Positions 12,543-25,300 of a stretch of DNA of 64,000 nucleotides are shown in pieces. The notes beneath the pieces were generated by a model. The model saw nothing but the letters and a program-made list of their open reading frames with translations. It was not told where the DNA came from and ran no database searches. Numbering within the stretch: the stretch's first letter is position 1; each line of letters begins with the position of its first letter. Source of the stretch: Lasioglossum baleicum (lineage: Eukaryota; Arthropoda; Insecta; Hymenoptera; Halictidae). Location of the stretch: contig NC_134941.1 in NCBI RefSeq assembly GCF_051020765.1, positions 11,842,001-11,906,000 of the forward strand, in the 5' to 3' direction. A program made the translations under genes and the position numbers.

Positions 12543-15433
12543 ATGTCTCAACCTTGGATGTCTGATCTCATCGGTGTTCTGAGAGGAGCTAGGGCGGTAA
12601 CTAATGCTATTATAAAACACCAAGAAGATGCGGTTAAACATTCGATACAGACGTCGAGCTTGAAAACTATGGCTGAGAACTGTACAACAGAGTGTATAAC
12701 GAAATTAAAAAATATAGAACCAAGTAAGGTCCCTGTAAGTTTTCGCTATTTCTTTCTTAAGACATGGTCCTTACTTCAAGCACTATTAAATAATTGCCAG
12801 TAGGTCAGCTATTAAATTGGTACATGTAAAATATAATTTTCTCTTTATTTTATTTGTTTATACAGGGACAAGTGGCAGGGGAGCTGAAAGAAGTGACTGA
12901 ACGATTGAACGTTGTTGAGAAAGGTTTAATGGCATTTTTTAAGATAAAGTCTAATAACATGATGGGTGTACCATTGGATCACAATGATCCTACACCACCC
13001 AAAGAAACTAAATTATATGTCTACAATATTGCAAAAGATCCTAAAGAAGTACCGATCAAGCCTGACATTATAAATGCACAGCAGAACGTTAAATCTGCCG
13101 GCATAGAAACAAACAAACCGCAAGATAAACAAGAAAGACCTACAGTAAGAAAATATATGACAGTAAAGGAAAAAATTGAAACGATAACAAAGTTAGAGAA
13201 CGAAATACCTAAGATCGAACTTTCAGACAAAGATAAAGAAATTTTAAGAAGATTGGAATTGGAGCACGAACAGAGTAAAACGCATCAGACTGCACAGAAA
13301 AGCACTATAGAAGAAACTTATTTAAAACAGGATCCTGTGAAGATAGCTCCAGAGAAACCTCAAGTTAGACCATCTGTGAAACCGAAACAAACTGTAAGTA
13401 TTTCCCAGACATAAGATATTTACATCAAATTTACACTGATCAATCAACTTTTATCCCATAGCTTTCGCCTAATGCGAAAGCTCAGAAAGTTCCATCTACT
13501 AGATTACAAAGAATGGTGAGCTTCGGTACATTAGGACTTGGTCTTGGTGTTGGTACAGTCGCCGAATATACACGTAGAACACTCGGGTTTAAAAAGCAAA
13601 GTCTCGGCGAGACATTTGATAGTATGTTTCTTACGAAGGCGAACGCTGAAAGAATAGTTTCGACTTTGTGTAAAGTGAGAGGTAAATATTGGCAGTAAGT
13701 TACCATATATTCTGGTGATCAACGATTTCATATTTTATGTGGGCCGACAATAGGTGCAGCATTAAAGATCGGACAGATTTTGAGTATTCAAGATGAAACC
13801 GTTATAAGTCCTGAACTGCAGAAGATTTTTGAAAGAGTTAGACAGAGTGCAGACTTTATGCCAGCATGGCAAGTCGAGGTACTTCGCTCGCTTCGATCAC
13901 ACTATCCAACATCAATTTTCATTTTTATAAGAATTGTCTAAAATTGCTTCTAGAAAGTATTGGGTGGCGAGCTCGGGCACGATTGGAGGAATAAATTAGC
14001 TACCTTCGAAGAGAAACCATTTGCCGCAGCATCCATTGGTAGAGTCTTTCTGCTGATACAGAAATAATATGAAATTACTATTTTATGAACACTTATTAAT
14101 AACATCGAATAATTCCAGGTCAGGTTCATCATGGTACTTTATTGAACGGTCAAGATGTAGCGATTAAAATTCAATATCCTGGCGTAGCTATGGGAATCGA
14201 AAGCGACGTTGAAAACTTAGTAGGAGTGATGAAGGTAACACAAAAAATGTTCCGTTCTCGTTCGTATAATCAATTATAAACTGATCGTAAAAAGAAATAA
14301 TTTTATTGTAGGTTTGGAACATTTTCCCGAAAGGCATGTTCATAGACAATTTGGTAGAAGTTGCGAATCGAGAACTTGCATGGGAAGTAGATTATGTACG
14401 CGAAGCAGAATGTACAAGAAGATACAAGAAATTCATGGAACCTTATATGGAGTATTGTGTTCCAGGAGTGATAGGTATGAATTCAGACGACTGATTCTTT
14501 AAGGATAAAATAACTGGCCATTTTCTTATGCAGACGAATTATCGACGAAACAAGTATTTACAACAGAATTGGTAGGAGGCATTCCAGTAGATAAATGCAT
14601 AAATTTAGATATGGAAACGAGAGAACATATTTGCAGATTGATAATGCGCTTGTGCCTCAAAGAATTATTCGTATTTCGATATATGCAAACAGATCCAAAC
14701 TGGTCGAATTTTTTCTACAATACTGACACCAGACAGGTGTGTAATGCGATATTCTGTGATCACTTTAAATTTTTATAAACCATAAATGCAGAACGATCCG
14801 CAGTCTAGTGATCACTTATAGAATTAACTAACTTTTTCATGTAATTTTCAGTTAGTATTACTAGATTTCGGAGCATGTAGAGAATACGACAAATCATTTA
14901 TGGATAAATATATCAGAGTAATTTATGCAGCAAGCGAAGGCGATCGCAATACGATTTTAAATTTATCCAGAGAAATGGGATTCCTTACTGGATATGAATC
15001 TAAAGTAAACGTTTTCTAATACCGCTGACTCTGTATTCAGTAAAATGTATCGGATCGCATAAACTGTTTATTACATTAATTTTAGATCATGGAAGAAGCT
15101 CATGTAGACGCGGTAATGGTTCTGGGGCAAGTGTTCGATAAGAATCATAAGTATTACGATTTTGGAGGACAAGATGTGACTAATAAGTAAGAGTTACTAA
15201 TCTTGATTATTTTTCTTCGATAAGAAATACTTCAACTAACTATGCTGATTGATTTCAGAATGCAATCTTTGGTTCCAACGATTTTGGATAACAGACTCTG
15301 CCCTCCACCCGAAGAAATATATAGTTTGCACAGAAAATTATCCGGAATTTTCTTGTTATGCGCCAAGCTTCAAGTTAAAATAAATTGTTGCGATATGTTC
15401 CGCGAAGTGTACGAAAACTACAAGTTCGGTTAA
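12543..15433 (+). CDS. COQ8: COQ8 (ADCK3/ADCK4) atypical kinase, UbiB family
   Basis: Mitochondrial inner-membrane ATPase/kinase needed for coenzyme Q assembly. Exons: 12543-12734, 12866-13393, 13462-13681, 13754-13878, 13954-14038, 14119-14234, 14312-14474, 14534-14736, 14852-15004, 15086-15186 and 15259-15433. They give 686 residues, with every phase consistent. UbiB hallmarks are visible: the KxGQ motif (ALKIGQILS), an alanine-rich nucleotide loop PFAAASIGQ in place of the glycine-rich loop, the lysine in VAIKIQYPGV, the ExD motif (WEVDYVRE), a catalytic segment QTDPNWSNFF and the metal-binding LDFGACREY. The first 170 or so residues form a charged, poorly conserved linker. GTVAEYTRR before the KxGQ region resembles the family's membrane segment. 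A poly-A signal lies at 15485. Metazoan insects usually have a single COQ8, so A/B assignment is not meaningful. Confidence 0.95.
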
Positions 15434-15484
15434 TCTAATTACATTGTAAATAAGCAAATTTTAATTACGTATGTCATCGAGATT

Positions 15485-15490
15485 AATAAA
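15485..15490 (+). terminator. polyadenylation signal of COQ8
   Basis: AATAAA 52 bases after the COQ8 stop. The COQ8 to GGCT gap is only 418 bp (15434-15851), so it must hold the COQ8 3' end, the GGCT promoter and its 5' UTR. Confidence 0.6.
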
Positions 15491-15851
15491 ATACTGTTTT
15501 TACGTTCACAACACAGAATTACTTAAATATCTATGCATGAACATAAAAATAATAGTTGAGCTTTGTAACATTGCTTTCTGGTGCATAACCTTGCTGATGC
15601 TTTAACCTTTTTGAAATTTGCTCTTGTGGTATCATTTGGTTTTATATTATCTTGTGCAATAAAATTTTCTCGAATGTCGACACAATGTTTATTTGATCAA
15701 TACCTATATGTATGATTATCAGTATTGTCATCTGTAAAGTGTATTTATGTGGTAGGTAGATACACATTGATAAGCAAAGGAGTCTTAACCTCTTTATTAG
15801 GTTGCGCGCGTCATTTCTGGCAATTTTTGATCGTCGAAACCAACCGAAAAG

Positions 15852-16567
15852 ATGGTCAAAAAATTTTTATATTTTGCATACGGAAGCAATATGTTAACGA
15901 AAAGAATACACATTAATAATCCAACGGCGGAGTGGAAAGATATTGGCCTTTTGAAGGTATTCTATTTAAATACAAGTATTTCAGTATTGTGTAGAAATCA
16001 AGTATAATTAGGATTTAATTCTGAATTATATCAGAATTTCAGACTGGACTTTCTAACCCATTCGAAAAGATGGGGTGGATGCTCTGCAACAATTGTCCCA
16101 ACAGAAAATTACAGTGTGTGGGGTGTTGTTTGGGAATTGCATGAATGCAACATGACGACATTAGATTGCCAAGAAGGGGTTGCAGATAAACTGTATTTTC
16201 CTCTAATGGTTGACGTTGAAACACCCAGTGGCCAAATCATAAATTGCAGAGTATATCAGCAATGTAAAGATCCAGATGAACATGTAAAACTACGATTACT
16301 ACCAAACCATAGGAGGCCTTCCCCGCTGTACATGTACGTTGCGTTTATGTAACTGTACAATTTTTATACAGGGTGGAGCATTTAAAACAGGCCACCTGAA
16401 TATCAATAGCAAGCAAGAAATTCAGTATAATTAATATATTGTTTTTATTCCACTGCAGAGAAACAATATTGAAAGGTGCAAAAGAAAATAAGTTACCAAC
16501 TGAATATATAAAGTTCCTAGAAACCATACCACATAACAAATATTCCGGGGAATATAATATCGGGTAA
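15852..16567 (+). CDS. GGCT: gamma-glutamylcyclotransferase
   Basis: Cytosolic enzyme of the gamma-glutamyl cycle, converting gamma-glutamyl amino acids to 5-oxoproline. Exons: 15852-15956, 16035-16333 and 16459-16567, encoding 170 residues (human GGCT 188). The substrate-binding loop FAYGSNM (family YGSNL/M) is at residues 8-14. The catalytic glutamate lies in LDCQEGV (human LDEQEGV). Beta-barrel features SVWGVVWELHE and a proline-rich PSPLYM also match. The start was chosen as the ATG eight codons before the YGSN loop, as in homologues. The stop at 16565 sits next to a possible splice donor (GGGTAAGAA), so a further C-terminal exon cannot be fully excluded, but the length fits. It is convergent with LARS2, with only 78 bases between stop codons. 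Confidence 0.9.
16444..16449 (-). terminator. candidate polyadenylation signal of LARS2 inside GGCT intron 2
   Basis: AATAAA on the minus strand, about 200 bases beyond the LARS2 stop and inside the second intron of the convergent gene. If used, the transcripts overlap. Confidence 0.35.
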
Positions 16568-16645
16568 GAATAATCTATATTCTACATATATCATTAGCTT
16601 CGTTATGTACAAAATGTATTTACATTTACTTACTCTAGAGTAGTT

Positions 16646-19600
16646 TCATGTTGCTTCTTGTTTCACAGTCTTCTCTTTCTTCTTTAATATGAAACTCATT
16701 TCTGCATCGTAGCCTACCTTTGAACGAAATCTAGTATCAGCGATCGTTCGATCTTTCAAACGCCGTTTAACGTCCGGATCGTTCATGACCACATCGAAGG
16801 CTTCCTCGGCAGACATTTTATCCAGCTGGTATCTGGGTACTTTGATCTTTTTGCTGTATTTACCATTTACCTAATTGCAAAGAAATGATGCATTTATACA
16901 GTTAATCCTATAGTACACGTAAGATTTTGTATAACAACGAAATTGTAGCAATGTTCCCGAAATAATAAATACGTCCAACTTAACTTACATAGAAATGTAT
17001 CAGCATATTGTAATCCATGTCGATTTCCGGCCAACTTTGCTCCATTACGTCCTTGTCTAATTTAACTTCGTCCTTATTTATAAGATGATGTTTAACCGAG
17101 CAGAATCCTGCCCACAATTCCGAAGCGAAGTGTGGTGCTATTGGCGCAAGCATTATAATTTGCACAGCCAACGCACGTTCGAATTCACGACTTTTCTTCA
17201 TACAGTCTGTACATACCTTGCGTAAACTTGAAATTGATAATAAAAATGAATGAACAATTGTATATCGATTATATCTTGAAAACAATTAAAAAAATAACCA
17301 CCTATTCGTAAGCCCTTGCATTCTTGATATCGCAACACTCAGTTGCTGGGAGTCAGTTATGCTAAATGTTGCAGATTTTAAGAAATAATTTCGACTGTCA
17401 AACATGTACGCATCGTCAGCTTCGTATTTCGGGTCGATAGATTTTTCTTGTAGTTCTTCTAAACTGACATTGTTACGATAATCCATGAAGGTTTTCATGG
17501 TTTTCCATAAACGACTTTGCCAATTAATTATTCCAGGAATAGCTAGAATACAGCAATACATTGTTAGACATTTCACTCAAATATTTTACACTCAATTATC
17601 TCTCAAACTATTCGCTTACTGTCATTGCTCCAAACTCTGGTTGACGTTGGTGCTACATCGGCTAATATTAACAATCTGGTTGTGTCGATTCCATATGTAT
17701 TTAACAATTCAAGAGGGTCGACGCCATTGTGCTTCGACTTCGACATTTTCTCCACAGAAAAAATTACCGGTTCATTGGTACTTCTTTCTAGACATTCTCC
17801 TTCTTTTTCTATTACCTCATCTGGTTTTAAATACTTTAGCGTACTTTTTTGTTGGTAAGTTTTATTCATCACCACACCCTGAACAAGTAATTGTTTAAAT
17901 GGTTCTGGACTAGGTAGTAATCCTTCCGAATGTAAGAAGTGACTCATAAATCTGGCATAGTACAAATGCAATACAGCTACAAGAATAAATATATTTATGA
18001 TTGAAAGCATCCAATGAATTCGAAATTGCGTTAAATTACTTACCGTGTTCTTTCCCACCCACGTACAGATCAACAGGGAATATCTTTTTGACTTTATCGA
18101 CAGAAAACATTTCTTTAGTATTTTTCGGATCGATATATCTCAAAAAGTACCATGAACTATCTATAAAAGTGTCCATTGTATCCGATTCCCTTCTCGCCTG
18201 TCCTTCACATTTTGGGCAAGAAGTGTTCAACCAATCTCCTGCATCCAACAGAGTGGACTTCTTATTCGAAAATGAAAATGTTATTTTTGGTAGAGCAACA
18301 GGAAGCTGATCATGTGGCACTGGTTGAGCACCGCAATGCGAGCAATGTATAATTGGGATTGGAGTACCCCAATACCTTTGTCTGGATACTAACCAATCCT
18401 GGAGTCTAGAGCTAACTGGGTATCCACCAATTTTCCATTTTCTCGCTTTAGTTAGCACTTCTGATAGTTTCTCTTGTTGTTGCTCATAATTTCTTATCGA
18501 ATGTCGTAGAAATTCAATTCCAACTGCTTCGGAAAAGTGGTAATCGTCCATTGAAGCAGAGGGTATTCCGAGATAAGTCTCTCTGAAAGGTTGAAATTCA
18601 ACTTTATCTGTTACATATACCAATAACTCTTTCCCATTGAATGGATTCAGCACTTTAGCATCCATTATCTTAATTCCCTCTTGCACATCTGAACAGTATT
18701 CGGGACAGTTTAATAAACTTTTCGGAGATATCGCGACGAACTTAGCATATTCAATAAATTCTGGATGTTCCGTCCAGACATTTATTGTCTTTGGGAAATT
18801 TGGAATATTTGATATCAATTGCAAATCGAAACTAACACCATTGCATTCACCAATCCAGTTCTGTTGCATTTTTATAATGTCTCTCCATTCTTTTAATGTT
18901 GGATCGTTTAAGCCCTCCAGTAATGATCTAATAAAAAAATATCCGATTAAATATTACCATATTAAGTATTACAATGTATTGTATAAGCTATGCGATCTTA
19001 CTTAGCGAATGGTGTAGTTTTAATGAACCATTGATTTAGTAATTTCTTTTCCACTTGGGCTCCTGATCTCCAAGAACAATTATTCGCATCGACTTGTTCC
19101 TCAGCCAGCACAGTTTGATCAACAGGATCCCAATTAACAAATGCTTCTTTCTGATAAACTAAATCTTTTTCGAACAGTTTCAAGAACAATTCCTGAGTCC
19201 ATCTGTAATATTCTGGATCACACGTTGCAAACTCTCTATCCCAATCGAACCCATAATTTAACAAGTTCAATTGACTTCGCATCTTAGTTATGTTATCGTG
19301 TGTCCATTCAGTAGGATCTACTTGTTTTTCGTATGCTGCGTTCTCAGCAGGCAAACCAAATGCATCCCAACCCATCGGATGAAGGACATTGTATCCTAAA
19401 ACAAGTTGTAAGTGTAGTTAAGTATTCACTTGATCTTTAAGCATAGGAGATTTACCTTTCATTCTATAAAAACGAGCAACAGCATCGCTTATTGTATAAA
19501 CTCTTACATGACCCATATGCAATAGTCCAGAGGGATAAGGGAACATTGATAGTGCATAAAACTTTTCTTTTTCATTGTTTGTTTCATCAAATTTATGCAA

Positions 19601-19958
19601 ATTAATTTTGTCCCTCCAATATTTTTCTATATCTTTTCTAATTTCATGCGTTGCATCTGGATTCTAGAAACGTTTAATACTTTTAATAATATTTTTGTAA
19701 GTATGAAAAATTGTTAACACTTTAGCTACAGAAGTAATGATTCGAAATAATCTTTTTACGAACGGGATTACAATTGTTATTGACAAATTTACTAATATAT
19801 CTTGAGCTATTGATGAAATATTATATTTGTTTACAACATAAACTGTGTACCGTAAATAAATTTACGCCGGTCGATGAATATCGAGTATTAACATGTTTAA
19901 AATGTAGATAATTCTTAAAATACGGTATCAAGTTTCGTCGAGACAAATTTGTAAACAT
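16646..19958 (-). CDS. LARS2: mitochondrial leucyl-tRNA synthetase
   Basis: Class I aminoacyl-tRNA synthetase that charges mitochondrial tRNA-Leu. Exons on the minus strand: 19851-19958, 19456-19663, 19002-19395, 18044-18927, 17620-17976, 17302-17542, 16989-17226 and 16646-16870. They give 884 residues (human 903), with all phases closing. The first exon encodes a basic, Ser/Arg-rich presequence (MFTNLSRRN to HVNTRYSSTG), a mitochondrial targeting peptide. The HIGH motif is HMGH in LLHMGHVRVYTISD. MGWDAFGLPAENAA, the editing-domain insert and DSSWYFLRYIDP follow. GGKEH joins AVLHLYYARF across an intron, and KMSKSKHNGVDP is the KMSKS loop. The anticodon-binding domain (LAPIAPHFASELW) ends the protein. 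The distinction from the cytosolic enzyme is clear from size and bacterial-type architecture. Confidence 0.96.
16964..16969 (+). terminator. candidate polyadenylation signal of GGCT inside a LARS2 intron
   Basis: First AATAAA on the plus strand after the GGCT stop, about 400 bases on, lying in the last intron of LARS2. The weaker alternative is an undetected nearer non-canonical signal. Confidence 0.3.
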
Positions 19959-20580
19959 AATTGTTAAGTTTTGATGCCTGTTTATTTATATAAATTCTGT
20001 TTCGAGCTATATACAAAGAACACGCTGCGATTGAAGTATGGAGGCTGCCATTATGAATTACCACTCTAAACGATATACATTCTGTTTATAAAATTATTTA
20101 TTAAAAACAACCTTATGCTGAAATATTATTTTACAATAAATATTTTTATAAAATAGCTTAGAGATTAGGCAAAGTAATATCTTATTTGAACGAATCTACT
20201 TCAACTTCTTGAAAAGATGCAACTTCCGTTCAGTGTTGGAATATTACACGGGTTTCACGCGCATGCCCGACCAATTGCAGGAACGTATATGTTCGTCCTA
20301 AATTTGTGGGGAAAGTGGTGAGGAACTATCACCACTATTACTGGCAGGAAAGTACCGGAAGAGTTCAGAAGTTCATATATTATATGTTATATGTGCATAC
20401 ATATTAAATTTTAATGCAACACACACATGTTATACATTCATATTTCAAAATCAAAGCACAACAAATTTTGTGAAATTAGGCGAGGTGACCAAGGTACCCC
20501 ATTTTAGCCCAACTTTCTACTTTACTGACGTCGCGCATGCCAACCAATGCCAACACTGCTTCCGTTTCGTTGAACTGATT
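19959..20580. promoter_or_regulatory. divergent LARS2/eL13 promoter region
   Basis: This AT-rich gap lies between the LARS2 start codon and the inferred eL13 transcription start. It probably holds both promoters. No other feature seen. Confidence 0.45.
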
Positions 20581-20612
20581 CCTTTTCCGGTGTGCACCGT
20601 ATAAACAACTTC
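20581..20612 (+). promoter_or_regulatory. inferred eL13 leader exon with 5'-TOP-like start
   Basis: The pyrimidine run CCTTTTCC followed by a short segment and a strong donor (GTGAGT at 20613) looks like the tiny non-coding first exon of a ribosomal protein gene starting with a terminal oligopyrimidine tract. The acceptor would be at 21052, seven bases before the eL13 ATG. Start site is inferred, not measured. Confidence 0.5.
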
Positions 20613-21059
20613 GTGAGTAAAATTTCGGAAAAGAAATCCAATGAAATATTTCACATCATAAATTAATATTTCACGTAATAACGAGATATCGATATAGTTT
20701 GTGTTCGTGGCTGTGATTAAACAATATCATTGTTGTTATATAGTGTATTAAGTATAATAAGTTTTTTTGACATTCATTAAGAGGTTAAGTCCCAGTATGT
20801 ATGTCACCGAATACATGAAAATTGATCCTCTTAATCGTAAAACAATATATAAAATGATTACCTTTGTAGAAAATAACATTGTTTTATAACGAACGAAAAG
20901 ATTTGAGTGATATGTTTATTTACAGTTCATAGTAATAACATACTTTGAACCCTAACCTATCGTAATACTTAATTCAAAGCAACATTGTTACAAATATAAA
21001 TAACATCGAAAGTTTTAAAAAGTATATTCTGTTATATTTATGTGTATTTCAGTTCAACC

Positions 21060-21862
21060 ATGGGTAAGAGAAATAATATGATCCCTAATGGGCATTTCCA
21101 TAAAGATTGGCAAAGGTTTGTGAAAACCTGGTTTAATCAGCCAGCCAGGAAATATCGTCGTAAACAAAGTCGTGTGAAGAAAGCTCGTTCAGTTGCACCA
21201 AGGTAATTTCGATTGTACAGTCCGCAGAATTGATTTATTTATATATTATTAATTTGTAATTATTTCTGTAGACCTGTCAAACTTCTGAGGCCCATTGTTC
21301 ACTGCCCAACATTCCGTTATCACACAAAAGTTAGGGCAGGTAAAGGTTTCACCCTGGCAGAAATTAAGGCCAGCGGTTTGAACAAACGATTTGCCAAGAC
21401 TATTGGCATTGCAGTGGATCCCAGGAGGAGAAACAAATCGGTCGAATCTTTGCAAGCAAATGCTCAAAGATTGAAGGAATACAAATCGAAATTGATTCTT
21501 TTCCCATTGAACGAAAAGAAAGTAAGTATTCCTGTGATTGTGTTACATATCTATATCCAATGAAACAAATTAATATATACTATTTGTGTCATTAGCCCAA
21601 GAAGGGTGATGCTACTGAGGAAGAAATGAAGACAGCAACCCAAGTTACGGGAGAAATCATGCCTGTAAGGCATCAAGCACCAGCAAAGGCTAAAGCTCTC
21701 GCAATAACAGAGGAAGAGAAGAAGTTCTCTGCGTACGTAACTCTGCGTAAGGCTAGAGCTGATGCTAGGTTAGTCGGAATTCGCGCTAAGCGTGTAAAGG
21801 AAGCCGCAGAAAATCCAGACGATGTTACAAAGGTTGCTAAGGACAAGAAACCCAAGAAGTAA
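21060..21862 (+). CDS. RpL13: 60S ribosomal protein eL13
   Basis: Structural protein of the large ribosomal subunit. Coding exons: 21060-21202, 21272-21521 and 21596-21862, giving 219 residues (Drosophila about 218). The N-terminus MGKRNNMIPNGHFHKDWQ is diagnostic. The basic RKYRRKQSRVKKARSVAPRP stretch, GLNKRFAKTIGIAVDPRRRN and the lysine-rich end KVAKDKKPKK match the family. A non-coding leader exon is inferred at 20581-20612 with an intron ending at 21052. A poly-A signal lies at 21896. Compact introns and the TOP-like leader suit translational control with other ribosomal proteins (inferred). Confidence 0.97.
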
Positions 21863-21895
21863 TTTTAAACATCGTATCTTTGTACAAATATAAAA

Positions 21896-21901
21896 AATAA
21901 A
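21896..21901 (+). terminator. polyadenylation signal of RpL13
   Basis: AATAAA 34 bases after the eL13 stop codon. Confidence 0.65.
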
Positions 21902-22302
21902 TTCTCTACTGAGGAAACCAATACCATTCACGTATTTATTTATCTCGCCATTCTGTGTACAATTAAAGTTGTTCGTTCAACGCATTTTATGAACATTTTA
22001 TCATTGCCAATGTATAATGATATATATTGAAAATCCACTGTTTCAACGTCCACCATGGTCCACCAGTGCACAAATCACGTCGTTTGTTGGCTAGTTTTTT
22101 AATACATAGAATCTTCGCGCGTTCGAATGTTGGCAGCACTAGCGTCACGCCATTTTCAATCTAGATTTGAATTTCGAATGTTGTGACAACCGTTCACGTT
22201 CACGGTTTGTGGTACCTGATGGTACTCATGTCTATCAAGGGAAGGAAAACAACACAAGTCTTGTGATATTTTCTATCAAGTTGTAAATATAATCACAGGA
22301 AA
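21902..22302 (+). promoter_or_regulatory. KIF23 promoter region
   Basis: The gap between the eL13 3' end and the KIF23 ATG. Around 22164-22180 it contains TTTGAA and TTCGAA, which resemble the CHR element of G2/M genes. This is suggestive only. Confidence 0.3.
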
Positions 22303-25300
22303 ATGAAGTCCGCGTAAGTCTTCGATTTAACGTATAATTTATAAGGAAAAATTCCGATGGAATGTCTTAACGCTAATATCAAGTCAATGCAACAATTTTA
22401 CGGTTCTCGACGCTTTAGACTTTCGAGTAAATTATTATTCGAATGTACCGATGTATCATATCATTTTAAGGGGGTAGTTTCGTTTTCAGGATTGCAAGGG
22501 TGCGGGACGCGCCTTCTCATTTCTCGATAATGCATGCAATGGGTTTTTCAGTAATCAAAAGTCCTATTTTTACGTTTACGTTAAGCATAAAGCTACGCAT
22601 GCAGCTATTTTCATAAAACTGCTACAGTAAACGTAAAAATAGGACTTTTGAGGGCAATTGCATGCATTTTTTAAAACTAAGAAGGTGCGTCCTGCAACCT
22701 TGTAATCCTGGAAATGAGTCTACGTGTGGCTATGCATTGCTAATGTTGATTATTTTAGGCGTTCGAAGCCTCCAGGTTCAGCTAGGAAACCAGTAGGCCG
22801 TCCGAAAGGCAACAATATGCTATCCAAGGACCCTGTACAAGTTTACTGTCGTTTAAGGCCGATGCAATATCCCTCGGATATATCATGCATGAATGTTATA
22901 TCGGATACAACTATAGCTATTACTCCACCAGAATCGGCAATTAATTTTCGTAACTCTAGCAACAAAGAAATTCAAACTACATTCAGTTCTGTATTCACAC
23001 CAGTTGCTACGCAGAAAGAAATCTTTAATGTAGTGGCTCTTCCGTTAGTTGAAAATGTTATTCGTGGCAGGAATAGTCTTCTGTTCACTTACGGAGTAAC
23101 GGGAAGTGGCAAAACGTACACAATGACTGGTGGATCGCAAGATGCTGGTATCATGCCACGGTGTCTCGATGTAATTTTTAACAGTATTGCTAATTACCAA
23201 ACGAAAAAGTTTGTTTTTAAGCCAGACAAATTAAATGGCTTTGATGTACAAGGTGAAGCTGATGCAATGCTAGATAGACAGACCGAGCTTCACGCGGGGC
23301 TTATGTCTCATAGAAATGGAAAATCGAACAAGGCGTAAGTAGAACAGATACAAGACGAAGTCACCGATAATATCTTTACACTGATATAAAATATTTTATT
23401 AGGAAGAAAGCTGAAAGCGATGGAGATAGTAATCCAATGATAGGCCGTGAAGTTGATGAATCACAGGTGATATCTGTAGATCAGGACAATGCCTATGCAG
23501 TATTTGTTACATATGTTGAAATATATAATAACAGTGTGTACGATTTATTAGAGGATGAGGATATTAGAGCCAAGTACGTTTTGATGAATTTGGTATATTT
23601 AGAAAAACTTCATATATGCATTTGCAGACAGTATAATAATATCTTGAAATAATCTACAGGACATTACAGAGTAAAATAGTTAGGGAAGATGGTAACAAAA
23701 ATATGTACGTGCATGCTGTAACAGAGATAGAAGTAAAAAGTTCTGAAGAAGCATTCGATGTGTTCAACCGTGGCCAACGAAGGAGAAGAGTAGCACACAC
23801 TGCTCTCAATGCAGAATCAAGCAGATCGCACAGTGTCTTCACCATTCGTCTTGTACAAGTAATATCCTTAATTCTATACTTCTCTGTGTTGTTAATATTA
23901 ATAAATAATACAGTGGTATACCTTCTTATAGGCACCCTTAGACTGCGAGGGTGAACAAGTCATACAAGATAAACGTGTAATATGTATTACACAGCTATCC
24001 TTAGTAGATTTGGCTGGTAGCGAACGAACAAATAGAACCAAGAATACAGGACAACGTTTAAGAGAAGCTGGTAATTTTCTTTCAATTATACGTATTGCAA
24101 TTCTAACGTATTTCTTAAATGTAGCTAACAATTTCAATTAATTAGGTAACATTAACAATTCTTTGATGACTCTTCGATCCTGTCTGGAAATTTTAAGAGA
24201 GAATCAAATGCAAGGGACGAATAAAATAATACCCTATAGAGATTCAAAGCTGACTCACTTGTTTAAGAACTACTTCGATGGAGAAGGACAAGTGAGGATG
24301 ATTGTCTGCGTTAATCCGAGGGCGAACGATTTTGATGAGACAATTGTACGTAAACATCCAATTGCACGAAAATATAAATGTACGATAGTGTACCAATTTT
24401 TACATGATCAATATATTTATAGCAAGTTATGAAGTTCGCGGAAATGACCCAAGAAGTTCAAGTTGCTCGACCAACGGTTACTAAAATAGACCTCGGTTTC
24501 ACACCTGGAAGAAGGCAAGCAAACAAGGTAATACATGAATTGAAAGAGTGTGGAAAAATAAAGTTCTGTTTATAATAAAATGGTCGAATAGTTATTTAAG
24601 GAGGCGCGCTGTAAACTGGAAAAAGAAGGTCGTCCCGAAGCTGCTGATTTGGAAGTTGATATTGGTCTTGTATACAGGTGCGTATTTATTCTCCAATTTT
24701 TTCCTTTCCTGAATAACTGTAGACATGCTTCGTTACAGTTTGGGCGGTCCATTCCCCGAATTGGAAGTTACTTCTCCACTCAACGATCAGATAATTACTA
24801 ATCTGATGCACTTTTTGGAGCAGCGTATAAGTAAACGAAACTTATTGCGCGCCGATCTGCAGCAGAAACGTAAGCATTTATCTTTTAATATGATCCAAGT
24901 ATCATCCAGTATTCGAATGATTATTGCTTGCAGAAAACGATCTTAGGAAAACCTTAATGACAATGGAACAAGAACACATGAACTTAAAAATTGAAAATGC
25001 AACTTTGAAGGCGTCCACTTTGCAACAGAAAAAGAAGGTGTCTGCGTTAGAGGGTCATATGTGTAAAAGTGAAGAGCAAATAGATAGTTTGCTTCGGAAA
25101 TTGAATCATGCGAATGATACGATTCGTAGCTTACAGCAAGAGGTAAATATTAAGTACACGCTAGCGTTAGTTCTTCTAAATCCTCCTGTTTAATACAATT
25201 ACAGTTAAGGGATAGAGACATGACACTGAACCAACGATTAATAGATAAGCAGAGAGTAAAACAAAAGTATAACACTAAGATACAAGTGGAAACTGATAAA

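Noticed and set aside
16368..16404. CAGGGTGG and CCACCTG flanking a short AT-rich stretch in GGCT intron 2
   Set aside because: Too short and imperfect to call a transposon; perhaps a solo end, but unsupported.
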